From contig CM061063.1 in the NCBI GenBank assembly GCA_030762895.1, positions 99,656,210 to 99,720,209 on the forward strand: 64,000 nt of DNA, given 5' to 3'. Source of the DNA: Sophora flavescens (taxonomy: Eukaryota > Streptophyta > Magnoliopsida > Fabales > Fabaceae). How positions within the stretch are numbered: position 1 is the first letter of the stretch; each line of letters opens with the position of its first letter. The translations under genes were made by a program, and so were the position numbers. The notes below the pieces were generated by a model. It did no database searches, was not told where the DNA came from, and was given only the letters and a program-made list of their open reading frames with translations. Shown here piece by piece: positions 11,771-21,288 of this stretch.

Positions 11771-14700
11771 ATGGATCATAGTTGGATGGTTTGTAAGCGC
11801 ACCAGTGTTGAGTATTTGAAGGGGGTGGGAGAATTTATAGAATTTTCTCAAAGGAATGTTCCTAATAGTAATGGAATGTTCTGTTTTCCTTGTGTCAAGT
11901 GTTTGAATACGAGGAAATGTACGGTGAAGGATATACGTACTCATTTGATTTGTGAAGGGATTTGCTTGAGTTATACAAGATGGATATGGCATGGTGATGT
12001 GTTGTTGAGTAGTACGGCAAGTGTCTCCCAAAGTGAGGACGTTGACGTAGATATGGAGGATGATCGAGTAGAGGACATGATCCATGATATTGGACAAGAA
12101 TCTTTTCATCGAGCTCATGTGTATGATAGGTTGTGCGGTGATGCGGATAAGCCTTTATATCCAGGGTGTACTACTCATACACGGTTGTCGGCGGTGCTAA
12201 AATTGGTTTGTGTGAAGGCGAGAAATGGTTGGACCGATAAAAGCTTCACGAAATTGCTTGAAGTGTTGAAAGACTTGCTTCCGGAGGACAACACATTACC
12301 TGACCGTAACTATGAGGCCAAGAAGGTATTGTGTCCGATGGGTATGGAGTATAAGAAGATACACGCATGCCCCAATGATTGCATATTGTACACCGGTGTT
12401 CATGAAGACAATCACGATTGCCCCAAATGTGGGATATCACTATACAAAGTGAATGGTGGTGATGATGATGATGATCTTGAAGATGTGAGAAAAAAGGGTC
12501 CTCCTGCGAAGGTGTTGTGGTATCTTCCAATAATTCCAAGGATCAAGCGATTATTTGCCAATGCGAAAGATGCGAAAAATCTTAGATGTCATAATGATGA
12601 AAGGAAACGTGATGGAAAGGTTCGTCATCCTGCTGATTCTATGCAATGGAAGAATATTGATACTATGTTTCCGGATTTCGCCGATGAGCCAAGAAACCTA
12701 AGGCTTGGACTTGCTACGGATGGAATGAATCCTTATGGTAACATGAGTAGTATTCATAGTTCATGGCCTGTTCTGTTGACAATTTACAACCCGCCCCCTT
12801 GGTTGTGCATGAAGAGCAAATACATGATGTTGTCTATGATGATTTCGGGCCCAAAGCAACCGGGAAATGACTTAGATGTTTATCTAAGTCCCTTGATTGA
12901 AGACATGAAAACGCTGTGGGTGGAAGGTGTTGATGTAGTTGACGGGTATTCTCATGAGACTTTCAAGCTTCGTGCCATGTTATTTTGCACCATCAACGAC
13001 TTTCCAGCATACGGTAACTTGTCCGGGTACAGTATCAAGGGGCATAAAGCATGCCCTATATGTGAAGAAGGCACATGCTACACTCAGTTGCATCATGGAA
13101 AGAAGACGGTTTACCTTGGGCATCGGAGATTTCTTAGACGTGATCACCCATATCGTAAGATGAAAAAAGCTTTTAATGGATGCCAAGAGACAGAAGAAGC
13201 TCCGGCGGCCTTAATTGGAGAGCAGGTTTATCAGAGGGTAAAGGGCATCGATGTTATATTCGGCAAGTCCAAAAAGAAAGGTAAAGCTGCTGAGAAAAAC
13301 ATATGGAAGAAGAGGTCAATATTCTTTGATCTTTCATACTGGCGCAAGCTTGATGTCAGACACTGCATTGATGTGATGCATGTGGAGAAAAATGTGTGTG
13401 ATAGTGTGATCGGGATGCTTCTCAACATTCAGGGCAAGACAAAGGATGGTGTCAATGCTCGTCTCGACCTCGTTGCTATGGGTATACGAGAGCAATTAGC
13501 TCCAGTTGTTGAGGATGGTAAGCGGACTTATTTGTCGCCAGCATGTCATACTTTGTCAAAAAAAGAGAGACAAAGTTTCTGCGGGTGTCTTCAGGGCATC
13601 AAAGTTCCACATGGTTACTCTTCAAATATGAAGAGGCTTGTCTCTAGTGATCTTAAATTGGTTGGCTTAAAGTCTCATGATTGTCACATCTTGATGCAAC
13701 AACTTATGCCCGTTGCTATTCGTGGTATTGCTCCAAAAAATGTGAGACATGCCATTACTCGGTTGTGCTCATTCTTCAATTCTATATGTAGCAAAGTCGT
13801 TGACCCCCGTATGTTGGATGACTTGGAAGTTGAGGCTGCTACAATCTTGTGCCAATTGGAGATGTATTTTCCTCCTTCCTTTTTCGACATAATGGTTCAC
13901 TTAATTGTTCATTTGGTGAGGGAGATTAGATTATGTGGGTCGGTTTTTTTGAGATGGATGTACCCAGTTGAGCGCTACATGAAGATCTTGAAAGGGTACG
14001 TGAAGAATCCTCATCGTCCGGAAGCATCTATTGTTCAAAGGTATGTTGCAGAAGAAGCTATTGAGTTTTGTTCGGACTACCTTCATAACACGAATCCTAT
14101 AGGGGTTCCTAAGCCTCGGCATGATGAGATCAGATGTCAAGGTAAGGGTACACATGGCTTAAGAATTAATAGCAAGGGTCGGGATGAAGTGCTTCAAGCA
14201 CATTTGTATGTATTGAACAACATCGATTGTGTTCAGCCTTTCTTATTTGAACATAAAAGAAAAGTCAATCAAGAAAACCCTCGAATGAGCGAAAGGTGGT
14301 TGTTGAACAAGCATAACAAGACTTTGTTACCATGGTTCAAGGAAGAAATGCTTAAGGATGGTAGTACTGCTTCTGATGACGTAAGATGGCTAGCACGTGG
14401 GCCTAGCTTCGACGTCATATGTTGGAGCGGATACGACATAAATAACTTTTCCTTTTATACAAAGGAACAAGATAACAAGAGTACCATGCAAAATAGTGGG
14501 GTTATGATCGTGGCTGAAGCAATGCACTTCTCTAGTGCAAAGGACACAAAACCCCTTAAAGCACCGAGACCTTACTTTGGATATATTGAAGATATTTGGA
14601 TGCTCGATTACACTAAGCTTACAGTGCCGGTTTTTAAATGTAAGTGGGTTGATAGTAACGGTGGTGTACAAACCGACGAATTGGGGTTCACATTGGTAAA

Positions 14701-14902
14701 CCTCAACAAGTTAGGTCATATAAATGAGCCTTTCACAATGGCTTCCCAAGCAAAACAAGTGTTCTACATCATTGATCCTTCTAACAAAAGGTTTTCGTGG
14801 TTCTCCAAGGAAAAAGCATGTATAATGGTAGTGATGAAAATCAAGATTCAAATCTTGATATTCCCGAGACTCCTTCTTTTTCAACAAACATGCCTACTAT
14901 AA
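11771..14902 (+). CDS. CACTA transposase TNP2
   Basis: This is the DDE-type transposase that cuts CACTA ends. The start chosen is the ATG at 11771, just after a likely intron acceptor (CTACAG at about 11757), because the conserved MDHSWM N terminus begins there. Domains in order are a transposase-associated domain (residues about 1-85), a cysteine pair region CPNDC...CPKC (about 200-220), the transposase_21 core with LATDGMNPYG (about 315) and SGYSIKGHKACPIC (about 420-435), a DVMHVEKNVCDS motif (about 535), a DUF4218-like block HLIVHLVREI...WMYPVERYM (about 705-765) and a DUF4216-like block ending FKCKWVD (about 885-965). The frame is open throughout. The last roughly 35 residues are atypical, and a one-base loss at about 14796 probably shifted the frame. 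In the alternative frame an acidic tail continues to the stop at 14968-14970. Confidence 0.9.
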   Translation: MDHSWMVCKRTSVEYLKGVGEFIEFSQRNVPNSNGMFCFPCVKCLNTRKCTVKDIRTHLICEGICLSYTRWIWHGDVLLSSTASVSQSEDVDVDMEDDRVEDMIHDIGQESFHRAHVYDRLCGDADKPLYPGCTTHTRLSAVLKLVCVKARNGWTDKSFTKLLEVLKDLLPEDNTLPDRNYEAKKVLCPMGMEYKKIHACPNDCILYTGVHEDNHDCPKCGISLYKVNGGDDDDDLEDVRKKGPPAKVLWYLPIIPRIKRLFANAKDAKNLRCHNDERKRDGKVRHPADSMQWKNIDTMFPDFADEPRNLRLGLATDGMNPYGNMSSIHSSWPVLLTIYNPPPWLCMKSKYMMLSMMISGPKQPGNDLDVYLSPLIEDMKTLWVEGVDVVDGYSHETFKLRAMLFCTINDFPAYGNLSGYSIKGHKACPICEEGTCYTQLHHGKKTVYLGHRRFLRRDHPYRKMKKAFNGCQETEEAPAALIGEQVYQRVKGIDVIFGKSKKKGKAAEKNIWKKRSIFFDLSYWRKLDVRHCIDVMHVEKNVCDSVIGMLLNIQGKTKDGVNARLDLVAMGIREQLAPVVEDGKRTYLSPACHTLSKKERQSFCGCLQGIKVPHGYSSNMKRLVSSDLKLVGLKSHDCHILMQQLMPVAIRGIAPKNVRHAITRLCSFFNSICSKVVDPRMLDDLEVEAATILCQLEMYFPPSFFDIMVHLIVHLVREIRLCGSVFLRWMYPVERYMKILKGYVKNPHRPEASIVQRYVAEEAIEFCSDYLHNTNPIGVPKPRHDEIRCQGKGTHGLRINSKGRDEVLQAHLYVLNNIDCVQPFLFEHKRKVNQENPRMSERWLLNKHNKTLLPWFKEEMLKDGSTASDDVRWLARGPSFDVICWSGYDINNFSFYTKEQDNKSTMQNSGVMIVAEAMHFSSAKDTKPLKAPRPYFGYIEDIWMLDYTKLTVPVFKCKWVDSNGGVQTDELGFTLVNLNKLGHINEPFTMASQAKQVFYIIDPSNKRFSWFSKEKACIMVVMKIKIQILIFPRLLLFQQTCLL

Positions 14903-15074
14903 TCGAGGAGACACAGGTGGACGATGTACATGCCACTCGTGATGATCATCACGAAGGGATATTGATATAGGTTGTTTAAACTTAGTATACATTTATTTTT
15001 ATTTATACTTCTGTATTTATTTTAAGTTATAACCTATGTTAATAAATATATATTGTTTCTGAACAGGCATACAT

Positions 15075-15770
15075 ATGGATCAGTCGGATAGCCCACATGC
15101 ACGGGGGGACACTGTGGGGCCTACGCAGGACCCGATCGCGCCTACGCCTGATTCTAGTGTAAGTTTACATGTTATATACTATCTTTAGTCCTTCTTTTTA
15201 ATGTAAGTTTATAATGTTACAACCCTCTATTTTATCTTTTTTTTTTGTCCATACAGACATCAAAGGCTCATAGGAAACGGGGTAGAGGAGCCACGACGTT
15301 GCGCCAACGGGAGAAGTAGGACTTCTAAGGCTAAAGTAAATCCTGAATGGACCATTCTCAAGGTTTGGTAGTTTATTTATCAAATAATTAATATTATAAT
15401 TACTAATTGATATGTATATTCAACTGACATTGAAATTAATTTTGTTTGTAGTCTCGATTTCAACCTGACGGGTGGTCGTGCGGCTATTATGTGATGCCTC
15501 ATATGCTGAACATAGTCTCCGCATCTATTACGGATGGATGGAATAAGGTAATATTTAAACAACTTGTTAAATTATATATTATAGTTTTGAAGATGACTTG
15601 CGTTAACGTTATTGTTATTATTTGAATGTGTGTAGGCATTTAACGACCAATCGCCTCTTCAATAAGATGACTTCAAAGACTTGAGGATGCGCTTAGCTGA
15701 ATTCTTCTTCAAGTATGCGGCTGCAAAATGAATTGACAAGATACCTCCGCAATACTTAGATGAATAGTTT
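15075..15770 (+). pseudogene. Ulp1-like (C48) peptidase C-terminal remnant in the CACTA element
   Basis: After the transposase comes an ATG exon (15075-15158) ending at a GTAAG donor. It is followed by exon-like pieces at about 15257-15362, 15452-15547 and 15636-15768, with AG acceptors. The 15452 piece reads QPDGWSCGYYVMPHMLNIV, which resembles the catalytic-cysteine end of the Ulp1/C48 protease carried by many plant CACTA and MULE elements. The last piece has the usual DDFKDLRMRLAEFF-like tail. In-frame stops at about 15317, 15663 and 15729, and the lack of the histidine and aspartate portion, mean it cannot encode an active protease. Confidence 0.6.
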
Positions 15771-15856
15771 TTTTGTTAGACTTTAGAAACTAATTAATAA
15801 CATGTATATATATATCCTTAGATTGATAGTTTTGTTTTTAGACATTAGAGACTAAA

Positions 15857-15861
<5 letters not shown>

Positions 15862-15901
<40 letters not shown>
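15862..15901. repeat. (TA)n microsatellite
   Basis: About 20 uninterrupted TA units lie downstream of the Ulp1-like remnant, inside the CACTA element. Confidence 0.95.
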
Positions 15902-15902
<1 letters not shown>

Positions 15903-16111
15903 TTGTAGATAGTTATGTTTTTCCTATACATGGGTTTTGGTTTTAAGTCCCCCCATTGTTCCTTTGTATATTTATTTTCTTATTGTTAATATTGAAATTT
16001 AAGGGTAGTGTTTGCAATTCTGTAATGTGTGTGATATTCTGTGTTATTGGGATATTTATTGAATGCAGAGATAGCTTAGGGGAGTGATATTTTAAAACTG
16101 AATTAAAAAAA

Positions 16112-16432
16112 AATCTATTAACGTCAATTGTATCAAAAAACTCACGTTAATAGTGTTTTATAAAATATACAGTACACTATTAACGTCAGTTGTATTAGGA
16201 AACTGACGTTAAAAATAAAACCTTTAACGTCAGTTCTTTAACACAACTGACATTAGTTTGAACAATATTAACGTCAGTTGTGTTAAAGAACTGACGTTAA
16301 TAATTTTATATTTAACGTCAGTTGTTTAAACAACTGACGTTAAAATATTAACTATTAACTTCAGTTGTATTTACGTCAGACAATATTCTGACGTATAAAA
16401 TCAATTTTAACTGACGTAAAAAAGCACTTATT
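16112..16432. repeat. CACTA right subterminal repeats
   Basis: About ten alternating copies of TTAACGTCAGTTGT and AACTGACGTTAA form back-to-back palindromes up to the right terminal repeat. They mirror the left array. Confidence 0.85.
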
Positions 16433-16444
16433 GCACTAGTGCTT

Positions 16445-16790
16445 TGGGTAATTTTCAGTTCGCAAAAGGTGAGAGGGGGAGACGCCGATGGGTCCAGCGG
16501 GGGAGGTGTTCGCGCCTCAGCCCGGATCCACTGCCAGGGAAGCATCTCGGGTGTTCTCAGCCCAGATCCACTCTCACATTTGCCAAGTTTAAAGTTCTTC
16601 CTTTTACTTTGAATTTGTTAGGAGGATGGAGGCTTTCTTGTTGATGTGAAGAGTCCCTCTAATTTAATAGGAGGATGGAGGCATCTGTTCTCAAAATCCG
16701 TGTCCCATTTCTAGATTCCGGCCTGAGGAAGGTGATAGATGGTGGTGGTCAGTGGGTGGCTAAGTTTTTTTTTTTTGACAGTGGGATGGG
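16445..16790. other. GC-rich cargo of the MULE, right part
   Basis: Continuation of the MULE interior after the CACTA target duplication. It is GC-rich, with an imperfect internal duplication around CAGCCC(G/A)GATCCACT (about 16518 and 16559). No protein family was recognised. Confidence 0.35.
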
Positions 16791-16884
16791 AAAAGGACAA
16801 AAGTGGATTTTCACATGTAAAAGAGATGCTTCATGAGCGAGGCACCTAGTTAGGTACCTCGCCGTAGAATTGACCGTCAAAAAA

Positions 16885-17554
16885 ATCTAAAATTTTGATG
16901 TGTGACCACCTTCTAGCCATAGTTGTTAATTTATTGCACAACATATTTTCTATTGGTGTTTTTCGCCCTCTAATATGTTATGTGGAAGTGAACTTGGGAG
17001 AATTTATTGTCGAAAAAAAAAATCTCTCGATAAAGCATTTGAGCAAAAAAGTAGTTTTTTCCTAGAAGTTTTTTTTTTAAAGATTTTTTCCTAGAAGTTA
17101 ATCAAATACGAATAGCATTAAGTTGAAATTGAGACAATGCGTTTGGAAGAGCTTATTGAGAGCTTATGAGAATAGCTTATAATAATAAACCTAAGTAAAT
17201 AATTTATTAAAATAGTTTATGACCTTTTCATAAACTCTTTTTAGCTTATTTTCATAAACTTGTCAGAGAAGCTTATGAAAATAAGCTGCTTTTAACTTAT
17301 TTGAAAAAGAGCTTATGGCATAAGCACTTAATTAGCTTATTTAACGCGTAATGCTCTCATGTTTATTTACCTGAATTTTATAGGCCAACTTATTAAAATA
17401 AATAAAAATAATTATTTAATAAAATACAAGCTTTTTTTATTTCTCAAATTACACATTTTTTTAAACCATTAAACGACTTTCCTTTTTTTTTTATATACAA
17501 AAAACGACTCCCCTTCTATGTTCTTTAGTTATTTGCTTTTTTTTTTTTTTTTTA
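16885..17554. repeat. Intergenic with an AGCTTAT-rich repeat
   Basis: About 17125-17345 is dense in AGCTTAT / ATAAGCT words in both orientations (for example GCTTATGAAAATAAGCT) and could fold extensively. It resembles a decayed short interspersed or miniature element, but termini and duplication were not resolved. The rest is AT-rich without genes. Confidence 0.4.
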
Positions 17555-17836
17555 AAGTGACAGACTTTTAGAAACTATATATCAAAATAATCTCCTTTTA
17601 AAACAATTTATCAAAATAACCTACTTTTGAATAAAAAAAATATTTTTTTAGTGGCGCTAGTTTGACTAGCGCCATTGACTTGTTGACAGCCACATGGCAG
17701 GTGATGATTGGTCCGAAAAATTTGAATTTTTTTTTTAAATTTTTCAAAAAAATTTTTTTTGGAGGAAAAAGAAAGAGGTCAGCGTCACGTGGTGCACTCT
17801 AGTGGAGTGACCCCAGTTTGACTGGCGCCATTGACC

Positions 17837-17848
17837 TGCCACGTGGCA
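17837..17848. promoter_or_regulatory. Palindromic G-box-like site in a mobile element
   Basis: TGCCACGTGGCA is a perfect 12-bp palindrome with the CACGTG G-box core bound by plant bZIP and bHLH factors. Related CCACGTGG cores are at about 19969 and 20050 in the opposite end of the element. Whether it acts on any gene is unknown. Confidence 0.4.
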
Positions 17849-17919
17849 GCTCCTGATTGGTCCGTCAGTTTTTTTTTGAAAAAAATTTAAAAAAATGGTT
17901 TATCTGGTTAAAAAATTAA

Positions 17920-19890
17920 AATAAAATAAAATTAGATTGTCAATTAATTAATATAATTCTATTAATAAATTTTATCATTATTTAATTATACTAATTAATA
18001 ATATTAATAATATAACTAATAATTAATTAATACCAATTAAACTTTATCATTATATAATTACATTAATTAATAATAATATACTAATTTTAAAATACAATTA
18101 TACAATTAAAAGGTATAATTATTAATTTTAAAATACTAATTTTAAAAGGTATAATATACTAATTTTAAAATACAATTATACAATTATATCATTATATTAA
18201 TTATAAATTTGTATAATTATATAATGATAAATCTAATTGATTTTAATTAATTATTAATTATATTATTAGTATTATTAATTAGTATAATTATAAAATGATA
18301 AAATTTATTAATAGTATTATATTAATTAACTAATAATCTAATTTTATTTTCTTTATTTTAATTTTTTTAACCCAAAACCTTTTAATTGGTATAATTGCAT
18401 TTTAAAATTAGTATATTATTATTAATTAGCATAATTATATAATGATAAAATTTAATTTCTATTAAATAATTATTAATTATATTATTAGTATTATTAATTA
18501 GTATAATTATATAATGATAATTATGTATTAATAGAATTATATTAATTAATTAACAATCTAATTTTATTTTCTTTATTTTAATTTTTTTAACTAGAAAACT
18601 TTTTAATTGGTATAATTGTATTTTAAAATTAGTATATCATTATTAATTAGTATAATTATATAATGATAAAATTTAATTGGTATTAATTAATTATTAATTA
18701 TATTATTAGTATTATTAATTAGTATAATTATATAATGATAATTATGTATTAATAGAATTATATTAATTAATTAACAATCTAATTTTATTTTCTTTATTTT
18801 AATTTTTTTAACTAGAAAACTTTTTAATTGGTATAATTGTATTTTAAAATTAGTATATTATTATTAATTAGTATAATTATATAATGATAAAATTTAATTG
18901 GTATTAATTAATTATTAATTATATTATTAGTATTATTAATTAGTATAATTATATAATGATAAAATCTATTTGGTTTTAATTAAATAGTAATTATATTATT
19001 AGTATTATTAATTAGTTTAATTATATAATGATAAAATTTATTAATCGTATTATATTAATTAATTAATAATCTAATTTTATTTTCTTTATTTTAAGTTTTT
19101 TTAAACCAAAAACCTTTTAATTGGTATAATTGTATTTTAAAATTATTATATTATTATTAATTAGTATAATAATATAATGATAAAATCTATTTGGTTTTAG
19201 TTAATTATTAATTATATTATTAATTAGTATAATTATATAATGATAAATTTAATAGTAGAATTATATTAATTAATTAATAATCTAATTTTCTTTTCTTTAT
19301 TTTAATTTTTTAACTAGAAAACCTTTTAATTGGTATAATAGTATTTTAAAATTACTATATTATTGTTAATTATTATAATTATATAATGATAAAATCTAAT
19401 TGGTTTTAATTAATTATTAGTTATATTATTAATTATTATAATTATATAATGATAAAATTTAATAATAGAATTATATTAATTAATTAATAATCTAATTTTA
19501 TTTTCTTTATTTTAATTTTTTTAACCAGAAAGCCTTTTATTTGGTATAATTTTATTTTAAAATTATTATTATTAATTAGTATAATTATATAATGATAAAA
19601 TTTAATTGGTATTATTTAATTATTATTTATATTATTAGTTTTATTAATTAGTATAATTATATAATGATAATTATGTATTAATATAATTATATTAATTAAT
19701 TAATAATCTAATTTTCTTTTCTATATTTTAGTTTTTTAAACCAGAAAACCTTTTAGTTGGTATAATTGTATTTTAAAATTAGTATATTATTATTAATTAG
19801 TATAATTATATAATGATAAAATTTATTAATAGTATTATATTAATTAGTTAATAATTTAATTTTTTTTTAACTAGAAAAACCTTTTTTAAA
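17920..19890. repeat. AT-rich tandem array, about 220-bp unit
   Basis: The block AATCTAATTTTATTTTCTTT followed by a TTTTTTAACTAGAAAAC-like sequence recurs near 18335, 18555, 18775, 19068, 19279, 19488 and 19705, giving periods of about 205-295 bases. Units also share AGTATAATTATATAATGATAA. The first unit near 17920 is inverted relative to the rest. The array fills the element between its inner inverted repeats. Confidence 0.8.
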
Positions 19891-20194
19891 AATTTTTTTC
19901 AAAAAAACTCTGCCACATGGCAGGTCAATGGTGCTGGTTTGACTGTCGCCGCTTCACCAGAATGCACCACGTGGCGCTGACCTTTTTTTTTCAACAATTT
20001 TTTTTTTTTAACATTTTTTTTTGCAATTTTTTCAGACCAATCATGATCTGCCACGTGGCTGGTCAACAAGTCAATGGCGCCAGTCAAACTGGTGTCACTA
20101 AAAAAAATAATTTTTTATTCAAAAATAGGTTAGTTTGGTAAATTGTTTCAAAAAGAGGTTATTTTGATATATAGTTTTTAAAAGTGGATCACTT

Positions 20195-21050
20195 AGGGAA
20201 AAAAAATATAGTTATCATCAAAACATGTGAAGGCATGTAGTTTGAGAGTTTTTTTTTTATTATTTAAATATTTCTACTGAATTTTTTTTGATAGAAAATA
20301 TTTCTACTAAATTGTGTATCCGGATAAGAATTTAAGTATATAAATAGGAAAACCCTTATATATGAGTAATTACTAATTACTAAATAAACCTGTCAAAAAA
20401 AATCCTAAATAAAAAATAATTAAGACAAAAAGCAAAACAGCAGGCCTCCATATGACTAGATTTAAATATTAGTGAATTAAAATAAAAACCTTAAGTAGAA
20501 TACCCTATATTCAATGACTTGAATTTAAATTTCAGGATTATTTTAAATTTTACTTTAATTATATTTTTGGATTGTGACAGAGAATATTACCCCATTCATT
20601 TTAAGTTATGATTTATTAACTGATGTTGCAATTTACTTATTAGTTAATTAGATTAAAGATAAACTTTATGTTTTTCATTTATGTTAATAATATGGTAAAT
20701 AATTTTTATGAACCATGTATTGAATTTAAATTTTATGAATTTTTTTTATAGAAAATATTTTTACTGAATTGTTGTAAAAAAAAATACTAAATAAAAAATA
20801 AGAGTAAATACCCATTTTGATCGCTCAAATTTTTTGAGGACCCTCTTTTGATCTCTAAAAAAAAAAAAGTGATAATTTGATCCCAAATTTTGCTACGGGG
20901 ACATTTGGATCCCCATACAACTAATGGAGGGGCCAATACGGGCCTTTGCTCAAAAAATAATTAAGACAAAAAGGAAAACAGCAGGCCTACATATTTGAAA
21001 AAATAATAGTAAGTTGAAGAAGCTTTTGGAGAACAAAAAGACTGACTACT
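20195..21050. other. Intergenic upstream of the fructokinase
   Basis: AT-rich sequence. A stretch at about 20815-20955 (AGAGTAAATACCCATTTTGATC ... GGGCC) resembles a dispersed repeat of plant genomes, but its ends were not defined. No gene and no clear TATA box were identified. Confidence 0.35.
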
Positions 21051-21099
21051 ATGGTAAAATCTAAAAATCTAGGTGCTATGGTCATTGTTATTGTTATTG

Positions 21100-21288
21100 A
21101 ATTCAAATCTAAATTCTCTCCTTCTTCTCATCTGCCCTCCTCCTGCTTCCACTTATTCTCTCTGCATAACTTGCTTACACCAAAACAACACCAACACAAG
21201 ACATACCTAATAGATAGGTTCCTCCTCTTTCTCTGAAACAGAGCACTCTGTTTTCTTGGTTCCAAAATCCCACACCTTCATTCATTAA
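21100..21288 (+). promoter_or_regulatory. Probable 5' leader of the fructokinase gene
   Basis: A pyrimidine-rich segment (TTCTCTCCTTCTTCTC, CCTCCTCCTGCTTCC, CCTCCTCTTTCTCTG) directly precedes the ATG at 21289 and looks like a plant 5' untranslated region. The transcription start cannot be fixed. ATGs at 21051 and 21069 lie in a different frame, with a stop at 21234-21236. They would form a short upstream frame only if transcription began further left. Confidence 0.4.

Larger units (their letters stand above)
8815..16441 (+). mobile_element. CACTA (En/Spm) transposon, 7.6 kb, with TNP2 gene
   Basis: The left end begins CACTAGTGGAAAATA. The right end, read in reverse, begins CACTAGTGCAATAAG. 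Both are flanked by the 3-bp duplication CTT (8812-8814 and 16442-16444), as required for CACTA elements. Palindromic AACTGACGTTAA-type subterminal repeats lie inside both ends. A TNP2 transposase gene (11771-14902) and an Ulp1-like fragment follow each other on the plus strand. The element inserted into the MULE and is therefore younger than it. Length, gene order and repeats fit a potentially autonomous copy, with a suspected frameshift at the transposase C terminus. Confidence 0.9.
8169..16875. mobile_element. Mutator-like element (Pack-MULE style), split by a CACTA insertion
   Basis: Inverted repeats of about 60 bp at 8169-8230 and 16815-16875 share CAATTCTA and a TACCTAACTAGGTGCCTC core. 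They are flanked by the same 9-bp sequence GTCAAAAAA (8160-8168 and 16876-16884). A 9-bp duplication with long terminal repeats indicates the Mutator superfamily. Without the CACTA insert at 8815-16441 the element is only about 1.1 kb and has no transposase. Its interior is GC-rich and exon-like on both sides of the CACTA, as in gene-capturing Pack-MULEs. The identity of any captured gene is unknown. Confidence 0.8.
17555..20194. mobile_element. AT-rich element with doubled terminal inverted repeats
   Basis: The first roughly 190 bases (AAGTGACAG..., ATATATCAAAATAA, CAATTTATCAAAATAACC, then TAGTGGCGC(T/C)AGTTTGACT and CATTGACTTGTTGAC) reappear inverted at the right end (20010-20194). A second, inner pair of related inverted repeats lies at about 17780-17870 and 19908-19985. 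The interior is an AT-rich tandem array. No transposase was found and the target duplication is unclear, so superfamily is not assigned. Confidence 0.65.
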
